Positions 1-5,833 of a DNA stretch of 5,833 nt are shown one piece after another (the stretch's first letter is position 1; each line of letters opens with the position of its first letter). This DNA comes from Desulfitobacterium sp. GTDB taxonomy: Bacteria > Bacillota > Desulfitobacteriia > Desulfitobacteriales > Desulfitobacteriaceae. The notes under the pieces are model-generated. The model did no database searches and was not told the DNA's origin. It was given only the letters and a program-made list of their open reading frames with translations. A program made the translations under genes and the position numbers. The stretch lies in assembly GCA_012799495.1 (NCBI GenBank), contig JAAZLD010000327.1, positions 1-5,833 on the forward strand. The letters run 5' to 3'.

Positions 1-96
1 ATAGTAAACATCTCGCCACCATCCTACATATTCTAATTCTACTTTTTCCTTGCTGAGATACTTACTTACTAAGCAAGGGAATTGTCGCCCCTCCAT
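1..96 (-). CDS. Possible partial ORF overlapping the 3' end of larA; unrecognised
   Basis: An open frame starts at an ATG at 94-96, overlaps the last 35 bases of larA in another frame, and is still open at the left edge after 32 codons. Its visible part reads as a short basic N-terminus followed by an acidic-aromatic stretch ending in VGWWRDVYY. I do not recognise it. No Shine-Dalgarno sequence precedes this ATG, which argues against it being the true start. Two later ATGs in other frames are alternatives: one at 20-22, and one at 9-11 that follows the purine-rich AGGATGGTGG. Any real gene here lies mostly outside the window. The frame may equally be open by chance, given its short length. 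Confidence 0.22.
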   Translation of the reverse strand, partial: MEGRQFPCLVSKYLSKEKVELEYVGWWRDVYY

Positions 97-1336
97 AGGG
101 CATAAGAATAATATCTTGTTTTTCTTCATCTACTTGAGCGATTCTTTTAGCTTCTTCCAGAGAATTAACCCCGATAATTCCCATGGGTTTTACTAATTCC
201 GGATCAATTTCTGAACAAAGGATAACCTTGGCTTTCCGGGCGGACTCTACTGCCGCATAGAAAATATATCCGGGAATAGTAAAGTTCTTCCGCAATTCTG
301 GGTCAAGAGAGTTCTCTTGGAGAGGTTTGCTCCAGCCAAAAAATTCATCTGCTCCAGCACCTTCTTGACACCGGGCAAAAATCAGAATCCGGCCACCAGG
401 TTTTACTGCCAGGGCTGCGTTAAATAAAGTTTTGGTACTTTGATAAAGGTTAATATCCTTGGGATAACCACCACAGCTGGCGATTACCAAGTCTGCCTGT
501 TTAGAGATAGGTACTCCATAGTTATCATCGGCCCACTGACATCCTTCTTCCCAAGCTTTGAGCCAGTGTCCTGCTACTAGCTTAGCGATTCGCCCATCTG
601 TATGAATTATAGAGTTAATAAGAAAATCAGGGTTGACAAGGCCTGCTCCTTCTACCATATCTTCATGTAAAGGATTGTCCTTAATAGCTCCCACTCCGAT
701 TAAAGGATTAGACTGCTCTTTTTCGGGATCTAAGGAATGTAAATGGTTCTGAGCGATAGTCTCTCGACTGGCTACTCCTGGGATAATGGATTTTCTTCCT
801 CCGCCAAAGCCTGCCATAAGGTGATGGACAATTCCTCCCGTGAGGATTACTTTACGCTCTACCACTAAAGAGTTGACTACCACTTCTGTTCCTCGAGAGG
901 TTGTTCCTACATTGACCATCTCTGAATTATCACAATCATGGTCTACCACCTTAATGCGAGAGTAAATTTCCTCTCCCACAATGGTTTTATGCTCCTCAGG
1001 TGTTTGTCCTCTATGAGTTCCTGTAGCTACGAGGATTATAATATCCTCATCAGGAATTCCTAAACTATTCAAGCGGTTCACCACAGGAGGCAAATACTCA
1101 TGAAGTCTAACTAAGCGGGTGATATCGCTAATCACAATTGTTACTTTATCACCAGCCTCAAAGAGAGTATTAAAAGGTGCCGAGGCTGTAGGAGAGTCCA
1201 GAAGTCTTTCCACTTCCTGAACTACATTTTCTAAAGGTTTAATTTCTTTGGCTTGAAGTTCTTGAATTATATTTTCGGGATTGAGGAAAAGCTCTTGCTG
1301 ACCTTCCCCATATTTAAATTTATACGCTTTTTTCAT
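62..1336 (-). CDS. larA: LarA-family nickel-pincer racemase/epimerase (lactate racemase homologue)
   Basis: A cytoplasmic 424-residue protein of the LarA family (N-terminal DUF2088 domain, then the C-terminal LarA domain), the same length as Lactobacillus plantarum lactate racemase as I recall it. The family racemises or epimerises alpha-hydroxy acids using a covalently bound nickel-pincer nucleotide made by LarB, LarC and LarE, none of which is encoded here. By alignment from memory, the cofactor residues are present: Lys182 in GGRKS (cofactor lysine), His198 in QNH (nickel ligand), and His108 (GTHRG) and His172 (HHLMAGF) as the catalytic histidines. Asp71/Arg74 (SDITR) and Tyr298, Gln299 and Lys302 (YQSTK) also match. 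The pocket tryptophan of L. plantarum LarA (Trp358, in IPDQW) has no counterpart; the matching stretch reads IPGYIF. The start is supported by AAAGGAGGG 7 bases upstream. A terminator separates it from icd, so it is probably its own transcription unit. The family call is firm; lactate as substrate is not. Confidence 0.9.
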   Translation of the reverse strand: MKKAYKFKYGEGQQELFLNPENIIQELQAKEIKPLENVVQEVERLLDSPTASAPFNTLFEAGDKVTIVISDITRLVRLHEYLPPVVNRLNSLGIPDEDIIILVATGTHRGQTPEEHKTIVGEEIYSRIKVVDHDCDNSEMVNVGTTSRGTEVVVNSLVVERKVILTGGIVHHLMAGFGGGRKSIIPGVASRETIAQNHLHSLDPEKEQSNPLIGVGAIKDNPLHEDMVEGAGLVNPDFLINSIIHTDGRIAKLVAGHWLKAWEEGCQWADDNYGVPISKQADLVIASCGGYPKDINLYQSTKTLFNAALAVKPGGRILIFARCQEGAGADEFFGWSKPLQENSLDPELRKNFTIPGYIFYAAVESARKAKVILCSEIDPELVKPMGIIGVNSLEEAKRIAQVDEEKQDIILMPYGGATIPLLSK

Positions 1337-1343
1337 TGAACTG

Positions 1344-1352
1344 CCCTCCTTT
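1344..1352 (-). promoter_or_regulatory. Ribosome binding site of larA
   Basis: The minus strand reads AAAGGAGGG, a near-perfect Shine-Dalgarno sequence, 7 bases before the larA ATG at 1334-1336. It fixes that start. The same leader carries UCCUCC (positions 1379-1384 on the minus strand), which could pair with GGAGGG of this site. No good -35/-10 promoter pair is visible in the gap; the nearest -10-like hexamer is TATGAT at 1405-1410, without a recognisable -35. Confidence 0.85.
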
Positions 1353-1446
1353 GCAACATTTACTAATACTTCTGCCCTGGAGGAAAAACCCTTGAGAATA
1401 GTTTATCATAAGGTCTTTGATCTGCCTAAGACTTTTTTATTTAAAG

Positions 1447-1486
1447 AAAAGGCTCCCATATCCCCAAGGAGATATGGGAACCTTTT
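1447..1486 (-). terminator. Rho-independent terminator after icd, roughly bidirectional
   Basis: The arms 1447-1462 and 1471-1486 form a 16-base-pair stem with one G-U wobble and an 8-base loop. On the minus strand the stem is followed by a run rich in T (TTTTCTTT, overlapping the stem base), starting 8 bases after the icd stop codon. This is a classical intrinsic terminator for the gat-icd unit. On the plus strand the stem ends in TTTTTT (1483-1488), so the hairpin could also stop transcription coming from the left. No plus-strand gene is seen to need this. Confidence 0.92.
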
Positions 1487-1493
1487 TTATACC

Positions 1494-2705
1494 TTAAGAA
1501 CGAATTTCATCAAGTGTTTTCTTAACTTCTTCCAGGAATTCTTTTGTGTTTACAGTTTTAATATTTGTAAGATTAGAAAGTAAAGCTAGGTCTTTAGTCA
1601 TTATACCTGATTCGATGGTCTTTAGGGAAGCCTCTTCTAGCTGATTGGCAAATTGTACTAGATCATCTAGTCCGTCTAGTTCCCCTCTTTTGCGAAGAGC
1701 CCCAGTCCATGCAAAGATTGTAGCCATGGAGTTAGTGGAGGTTTCTTCTCCTTTTAGATGTCTGTAGTAGTGACGGGTCACAGTTCCGTGAGCAGCCTCA
1801 TATTCATACTTGCCATCAGGAGAAACGAGAACTGAGGTCATCATGGCTAAGCTACCGAAGGCAGTTGCTACCATATCGGACATGACGTCACCGTCGTAGT
1901 TCTTACAAGCCCAGATGTAGCCTCCTTCAGAGCGAATAACCCGAGCTACAGCATCATCGATTAAAGTATAGAAATACTCTAAGCCAGCTTCTTCAAATTT
2001 CTCTTTATATTCCTCTTCATAAATCTCTTCGAAAATATCTTTAAAGGTGTGGTCGTATTTTTTAGAGATTGTATCCTTAGTGGAGAACCAAAGGTCTTGC
2101 TTTGTATCCAAGGCGAAGTTAAAGCAAGTTCTGGCAAAGTTAGATATGGAGGAATCTAGGTTATACATTCCCATTAAGATACCTTTATCTTCGAAGTCAA
2201 AAATAGTTTGGCGAGTTTCCTGACCATTAGCATCGGTAAAGAGTAGTTCTGCCTTACCTGGGCCTTCCACTCTCTGCTCCACATTTCTATAGATATCTCC
2301 GTAAGCATGACGAGCAATGGTGATAGGCTTTTTCCAGGTGCTTACTAAAGGTGTAATACCTTTTACTACAATGGGAGCCCGGAAAACCGTTCCATCTAGG
2401 ATAGCCCTGATGGTACCATTGGGGCTTTTCCACATTTCTTTCAGATTGTACTCTTCAACCCTTTGAGCATTAGGAGTAATGGTGGCACATTTTACCGCAA
2501 CTCCATATTTCTTGGTGGCCATAGCTGCATCTACAGTAATTTGGTCGTTAGTTTCATCTCTTTTTTCTAAGCCCAGATCATAATACTCAGTCTTCAGATC
2601 GATATAGGGGTGAAGGAGAATATCCTTAATATATTGCCAAATAATTCGGGTCATCTCATCCCCATCCATCTCTACTAAGGGAACATTCATTTTAATTTTT
2701 TCCAT
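1494..2705 (-). CDS. icd: NADP-dependent isocitrate dehydrogenase, eukaryote-type homodimeric family
   Basis: A 403-residue cytoplasmic enzyme that oxidises isocitrate and decarboxylates it to 2-oxoglutarate, producing NADPH. The sequence follows human IDH1 almost without gaps, rather than the E. coli Icd type. Isocitrate-binding residues keep the IDH1 numbering: Thr77, Ser94 and Asn96 (KSPNGTIR), Arg100, Arg109, Arg132 (ARHAYGD) and Tyr139. The catalytic Lys210 and metal-binding Asp250, Asp273 and Asp277 (NYDGDVMSD) follow. AAHGTVTRHY (304-313) holds Arg311 and His312, the pair that selects NADP over NAD. The start is set by AGGAGG 6 bases before the ATG. It begins 46 bases after gatB with no terminator between, so it is probably the last gene of that operon. 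No citrate synthase or aconitase gene is in the window. Its likely role in an anaerobe is 2-oxoglutarate and NADPH supply for biosynthesis, which is inference. Confidence 0.96.
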   Translation of the reverse strand: MEKIKMNVPLVEMDGDEMTRIIWQYIKDILLHPYIDLKTEYYDLGLEKRDETNDQITVDAAMATKKYGVAVKCATITPNAQRVEEYNLKEMWKSPNGTIRAILDGTVFRAPIVVKGITPLVSTWKKPITIARHAYGDIYRNVEQRVEGPGKAELLFTDANGQETRQTIFDFEDKGILMGMYNLDSSISNFARTCFNFALDTKQDLWFSTKDTISKKYDHTFKDIFEEIYEEEYKEKFEEAGLEYFYTLIDDAVARVIRSEGGYIWACKNYDGDVMSDMVATAFGSLAMMTSVLVSPDGKYEYEAAHGTVTRHYYRHLKGEETSTNSMATIFAWTGALRKRGELDGLDDLVQFANQLEEASLKTIESGIMTKDLALLSNLTNIKTVNTKEFLEEVKKTLDEIRS

Positions 2706-2710
2706 AGTAT

Positions 2711-2717
2711 TCCTCCT
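2711..2717 (-). promoter_or_regulatory. Ribosome binding site of icd
   Basis: The minus strand reads AGGAGGA in the 46-base gap between gatB and icd, with 6 bases between GGAGG and the ATG at 2703-2705. This is the strongest Shine-Dalgarno match of the gat-icd unit. It suggests that icd is translated independently rather than by coupling to gatB. No hairpin or promoter pair is obvious in the rest of the gap. Confidence 0.85.
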
Positions 2718-2751
2718 AACAAAATTTCTTTATAGATCATTTAGGTAAACA

Positions 2752-4206
2752 TTATTCTTTATCCAGTTCTTCCCGGAGAAGTTTGTTCACTAATTCGGGG
2801 TTAGCCTTACCTCTTGTAGCCTTCATAATCTGACCTACTAAGAAGCCGATAGCTTTACCCTTACCACCCTTATAATCAGCTACAGATTGAGGATTGGCCT
2901 CGATTACTTCCTGGACTAGCTTGAGGATCTCTCCTGTATCACTAATCTGGGCTAAGCCTTTTTCTTTGACGATTTCCTCAGGACCTTTCCCTGATTCAAA
3001 CATCTCCTCAATGACTGTTTTTCCGATTTTTCCGCTAATTGTTCCTTTTTCAATGAGTATTAGCAATTCAGCTAAGTTTTCTGGAGAGACAGGGCTATCA
3101 GCTACACTGATTTCCTTTGCGTTAAGGAGTCTGCTGAAGTCTCCCATCACCCAGTTAGCTAGGTTTTTAGCATCATTGTATTTCGTAAATGCTTGGTCAA
3201 AAAAGTCTGCCATAGCTTTGGAGTTAGTGATGACTCTAGCATCATAATCAGATAAGCCTAAAGATTTAAGCCGCTCCCGACGCTCTGCAGGAAGTTCTGG
3301 CATAGTCTTTCTAATACTTTCGATCCATTCCCTATCAATAATAATGGGCATAAGATCAGGCTCTGGGAAGAAGCGATAATCAGTAGCTTCTTCTTTGCTT
3401 CGCAGACCTAAAGTAACTCCCCGTCCTTCATCCCAAGTCCGGGTTTCTTGGATTACTTCCCCACCTTCATCAAGGATCTCCGCTTGGCGCTGGATTTCAT
3501 ATTCCAAACAACGGCGGACGGAACTAAAGGAGTTAAGGTTTTTCATTTCTGTTCTGACCCCAAACTCTTCTGTACCTATGGGGCGGAGGGATACATTCAC
3601 ATCAAAACGGACAGAGCCTTGCTCCAATTTACAATCGGAGACTTCGATATACTCTAAGGTCTGGACTAATTGCTCCAGATATGCTACCGCTTCATCGATA
3701 GAGCGAATATCCGGTGCAGATACTATTTCCAATAGGGGTACTCCTGCCCGGTTATAATCCACATAGGATTCATCTGAGGTAGTGATACTATCTCCTCCAT
3801 GGACTAGCTTACCAGCGTCCTCTTCCATATGGGCTTCTGTTATCCCTATTCTTTTCTTTTCACCATCAACTTCGATTTCCAAATAGCCATTGCGGCAAAT
3901 GGGCTGATAAAATTGGGAGGTTTGGAAGTTGGTAGCTAGATCCGGGTAGAAATAGTTTTTCCGATCAAATTTTGTATAAGGAGAGATTTCGCAGTTCAGG
4001 GCAAGGCCTGTTTTAATAGCAAAGTCCACCATCTGCTTATTTGCTACAGGTAAAGTTCCGGGCATTCCCAAGCAACTTGGGCAAACATGGGTGTTTTCCT
4101 CTCCCCCAAATTCTGTGGTGCAGTTACAAAAGATCTTGGTCTTGGTTTTTAGCTCTACGTGGACTTCCATTCCACAGACCATTTCATAACGTTCTAAAGC
4201 TTCCAT
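2752..4206 (-). CDS. gatB: Aspartyl/glutamyl-tRNA amidotransferase subunit B
   Basis: This 484-residue subunit of GatCAB binds the misacylated tRNA, activates the Glu or Asp side chain with ATP, and receives ammonia from GatA. Length is normal for the family. The N-terminal catalytic cradle shows GMEVHVEL (12-19, with metal-binding Glu14 and His16), the four-cysteine zinc site Cys27, Cys29, Cys42 and Cys45 (CNC and CPSC), HMEEDAGK (126-133) and GVPLLEIVSAPD (155-166). The helical middle and the YqeY-like tail follow, ending in the family signature GFLVGQIMKATRGKANPELV (454-473). Two normally constant places look unusual: after YFYPDL comes ATNFQTSQFYQPI where PK(N/G)YQISQYDQPI is common, and Glu124 stands where GITR-H usually has Arg. 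The gene starts 2 bases after gatA and its ribosome binding site lies in the last gatA codons, so translation is probably coupled. Confidence 0.97.
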   Translation of the reverse strand: MEALERYEMVCGMEVHVELKTKTKIFCNCTTEFGGEENTHVCPSCLGMPGTLPVANKQMVDFAIKTGLALNCEISPYTKFDRKNYFYPDLATNFQTSQFYQPICRNGYLEIEVDGEKKRIGITEAHMEEDAGKLVHGGDSITTSDESYVDYNRAGVPLLEIVSAPDIRSIDEAVAYLEQLVQTLEYIEVSDCKLEQGSVRFDVNVSLRPIGTEEFGVRTEMKNLNSFSSVRRCLEYEIQRQAEILDEGGEVIQETRTWDEGRGVTLGLRSKEEATDYRFFPEPDLMPIIIDREWIESIRKTMPELPAERRERLKSLGLSDYDARVITNSKAMADFFDQAFTKYNDAKNLANWVMGDFSRLLNAKEISVADSPVSPENLAELLILIEKGTISGKIGKTVIEEMFESGKGPEEIVKEKGLAQISDTGEILKLVQEVIEANPQSVADYKGGKGKAIGFLVGQIMKATRGKANPELVNKLLREELDKE

Positions 4207-4208
4207 GA

Positions 4209-5678
4209 TTACACCCCCTTAACTAGAGCAGGTCGAGCCTGATGATGTTCTGTATTTTGTTCAAAGGTGTAAGCCACACGGTAAAGAGTGGATTCAGCAA
4301 AAGGTTTGCCAATAAATTGGATGCCTACCGGTAAATTATTACTAAACCCTGCTGGAACAGAGATACCTGGTAAACCTGCCAAGTTCAAGGTTACAGTATG
4401 GAAATCTGTCATGCACATTTTCAATGAATCGTCAGCCTTTTCTCCTAATTTAAAGACAGGACAAGGAGAGGTTGAAGAAAGAAGAACATCATATTTCTCG
4501 AAGGCTTGACGATAATCTTCCTTAATTAAAGTGCGCACCTTTTGAGCTTGATGGAAATAAGAATCAATATTTTCTGAGCTAAGGGCATAAGTTCCTAGGA
4601 GAATTCTCCGTTTAACCTCATCCCCAAAGCCCTGAGCTCTGGACTTTTTGAACATGCTTAAAACATCTTCAGCCTCCTCAGCCCGGAAGCCAAAGCGAAC
4701 TCCGTCAAAACGTGCAAGGTTAGAACTAGCCTCAGCGGTAGAAATAAGATAATAAGCGCCTAAGGCATATTCACTATGCGGTAAGGAACATTCCTCAACT
4801 TCCGCTCCTAATTCTTTTAGCTTGGAGATTGTCTCTTGAGTAATCTTTTTGATATCTGAATCTAATTCTTCGGTAAGGTAATCTCTAATGACCCCGATTT
4901 TCAGGCCTTTAATATCGTTCACTAGGCTCTCGGTAAAATCCTCTCCTGGAGAGGGATGAGAAGTTGAGTCTTTGGGATCATGGCCTGCAATAGCGTTCAA
5001 GACCAGTGCATTATCCCGGACAGTGCGAGTAAGGGGACCGATTTGGTCCAAGGAAGAAGCATAAGAGATAAGTCCATAACGGGAAACTCTCCCATAAGTA
5101 GGTTTCAATCCTACTACATTACAATAAGATGCAGGAAGGCGAATGGAGCCACCTGTATCAGAACCTAAACTAAAGGTTGCCTCTTCTGCTGCTACCACTG
5201 CTGCAGATCCACCAGAAGAACCCCCTGGAACATACTCTAAATTCCAGGGATTGCGAGTTTCAAAAAAGGCGGAGCTTTCAGTAGAGGCTCCCATGGCGAA
5301 TTCATCCATATTCACTTTCCCTAACATAATAGCTCCAGCCTGGCGGAGTTTGTCCACTACGGTAGCATTATAAATAGGTACATAATTTTCTAGCATTTTG
5401 GAAGCACTAGTAGTCCGGACTCCGGAAGTGCTTAAATTATCTTTTAGAGCCATGGGGATTCCTTCTAAAGGAGCGATTTCTTCCCCTTGGGCAATTTTTT
5501 CATCCACTTTTTGAGCCTGAGCTAAAGCTTCTTCCCCTGTCAAGGTAATATAAGCCTTTACTTGGGGCTCTTGTTTTTCAATCCGGTTTAGATATGTATT
5601 AACCAGTTCTGTAGCGCTGATTTTCTTCTCAGTCAATAACTGATGTAGCTCGGCCACTGACTTAGCAGTGATCTCCAT
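4209..5678 (-). CDS. gatA: Aspartyl/glutamyl-tRNA amidotransferase subunit A (glutaminase)
   Basis: A 489-residue amidase-signature enzyme that hydrolyses glutamine (or asparagine) and passes ammonia to GatB. The Ser-cisSer-Lys triad is complete at the same numbers as Staphylococcus aureus GatA: Lys79 (MALKDN), Ser154 (PGGSSGGSAA) and nucleophile Ser178 (GSDTGGSIR). The glutamine-pocket residues Tyr309, Arg358 (KRRILLG) and Asp425 also match. Residue 181 is Leu (GGSIRLPAS), where GatA proteins nearly always have Gln, and Asp425 sits in DFHT rather than the usual DI(F/Y)T. Neither change removes a triad residue, so activity is expected. The ATG at 5676-5678 is supported by AAAGGGG 9 bases upstream and lies 16 bases after the gatC stop. 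It is the second visible gene of the gatCAB order typical of Firmicutes. Confidence 0.97.
   Translation of the reverse strand: MEITAKSVAELHQLLTEKKISATELVNTYLNRIEKQEPQVKAYITLTGEEALAQAQKVDEKIAQGEEIAPLEGIPMALKDNLSTSGVRTTSASKMLENYVPIYNATVVDKLRQAGAIMLGKVNMDEFAMGASTESSAFFETRNPWNLEYVPGGSSGGSAAVVAAEEATFSLGSDTGGSIRLPASYCNVVGLKPTYGRVSRYGLISYASSLDQIGPLTRTVRDNALVLNAIAGHDPKDSTSHPSPGEDFTESLVNDIKGLKIGVIRDYLTEELDSDIKKITQETISKLKELGAEVEECSLPHSEYALGAYYLISTAEASSNLARFDGVRFGFRAEEAEDVLSMFKKSRAQGFGDEVKRRILLGTYALSSENIDSYFHQAQKVRTLIKEDYRQAFEKYDVLLSSTSPCPVFKLGEKADDSLKMCMTDFHTVTLNLAGLPGISVPAGFSNNLPVGIQFIGKPFAESTLYRVAYTFEQNTEHHQARPALVKGV
4214..4220 (-). promoter_or_regulatory. Ribosome binding site of gatB inside the end of gatA
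   Basis: The minus strand reads AAGGGGG, 7 bases before the gatB ATG. It is made of codons for the Lys-Gly-Val end of GatA, so a ribosome finishing gatA covers the gatB initiation site. This layout favours coupled, near-equal synthesis of the two subunits, which act in one complex. Confidence 0.75.
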
Positions 5679-5687
5679 CTTATGCTA

Positions 5688-5694
5688 CCCCTTT
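5688..5694 (-). promoter_or_regulatory. Ribosome binding site of gatA
   Basis: The minus strand reads AAAGGGG directly after the gatC TAG stop and 9 bases before the gatA ATG at 5676-5678. It supports that start over later in-frame ATGs and fits reinitiation by ribosomes that have just finished gatC. Confidence 0.75.
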
Positions 5695-5833
5695 CTATAC
5701 AATCTTCGGTACACGGAAAAAGCCCTCTTCTCCTTCAGGAGCATTGGCTAGAGCCTCTTCCTGAGTAATGCTTGGTTTTACTTTATCATCTCTGAGAACA
5801 TTATTGAGGGAAATCCCGTAAATAGTGGGTTCC
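5695..5833 (-). CDS. gatC: Aspartyl/glutamyl-tRNA amidotransferase subunit C, 3' part
   Basis: Only the last 45 codons plus the TAG stop (5695-5697) lie in the window; the 5' half is beyond the right edge. The first visible residues are EPTIYGI, and the tail includes the conserved NVLRDDKVKPS and the family-typical ending EGEEGFFRVPKIV. GatC is usually about 95 residues long and wraps around the GatA-GatB interface as a belt that stabilises GatA; it has no catalytic residues of its own. It lies 16 bases upstream of gatA in the standard gatCAB order, and the gatA Shine-Dalgarno AAAGGGG begins right after its stop codon. The truncation is a window effect, not a sign of decay. Confidence 0.95.
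   Translation of the reverse strand, partial: EPTIYGISLNNVLRDDKVKPSITQEEALANAPEGEEGFFRVPKIV

Noticed and set aside
48..78. Hairpin CCTTGCT/AGCAAGG at the larA stop considered as a terminator
   Set aside because: The stem is only 7 pairs with a 17-base loop, and on the minus strand it is followed by A residues rather than T, so it does not fit an intrinsic terminator for larA.
1405..1410. TATGAT (minus strand) as the -10 box of a larA promoter
   Set aside because: The position is suitable, but no -35 element resembling TTGACA sits 16-18 bases upstream, so it was not listed as a feature.
1337..1440. Search of the larA leader for a riboswitch, T-box or operator
   Set aside because: The region is too short for a T-box, shows no T-box core sequence or conserved riboswitch motif, and has no clear inverted-repeat operator apart from the weak ribosome-binding-site pairing.
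1392..1583. A 63-codon plus-strand frame with a TTG start 8 bases after GGAGG (1379-1383)
   Set aside because: It runs straight through the icd terminator hairpin and then antisense to the icd 3' end. Its composition looks like a reversed coding strand, it has no promoter, and the GGAGG is plausibly chance.
2894..3757. Several plus-strand frames of 69-120 codons opposite gatB
   Set aside because: They are antisense shadows of the well-supported gatB frame; the products are Ser- and Leu-rich with no recognisable motif.
4288..5373. Plus-strand frames of 62-76 codons opposite gatA
   Set aside because: They lie entirely within gatA on the other strand, have no family resemblance, and have no promoter or ribosome binding site of note.

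Overview
This window carries ordinary core metabolic and translation genes, all on the minus strand, so transcription runs from high to low coordinates. The moderately A+T-rich composition, strong AGGAGG/AAGGGGG ribosome binding sites, a gatCAB operon and a LarA-family protein point to a low- to mid-GC Firmicute. The class Clostridia is the most likely home. This is inference from gene content and signals; nothing in the window fixes the genus.

In transcription order: the 3' half of gatC (cut by the right edge), gatA, gatB and icd are tightly packed, with gaps of 16, 2 and 46 bases. They look like one transcription unit. The unit ends in a strong, roughly symmetrical hairpin terminator directly after icd. 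After a 157-base gap, a separate larA-family gene follows with its own good ribosome binding site. Past its stop, the left edge holds only 61 bases. One reading frame there overlaps the larA end and runs off the window; whether it is a gene cannot be settled.

GatC, GatA and GatB form the tRNA-dependent amidotransferase that turns misacylated Glu-tRNA(Gln) and/or Asp-tRNA(Asn) into the correct aminoacyl-tRNA. Icd is the eukaryote-type, NADP-dependent isocitrate dehydrogenase, which makes 2-oxoglutarate, the precursor of glutamate and glutamine. Its place behind gatCAB is therefore metabolically sensible, although co-location does not prove a functional link. The LarA homologue keeps the residues that hold the nickel-pincer cofactor, but its substrate pocket differs from classical lactate racemase, so its substrate is open.

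I found no mobile element, CRISPR array, tRNA, rRNA or riboswitch, and no convincing new system. The points worth a second look are modest: unusual residues in otherwise conserved GatA and GatB motifs, an orphan LarA homologue with a changed pocket, the gatCAB-icd arrangement, and small structures around the larA start and stop.
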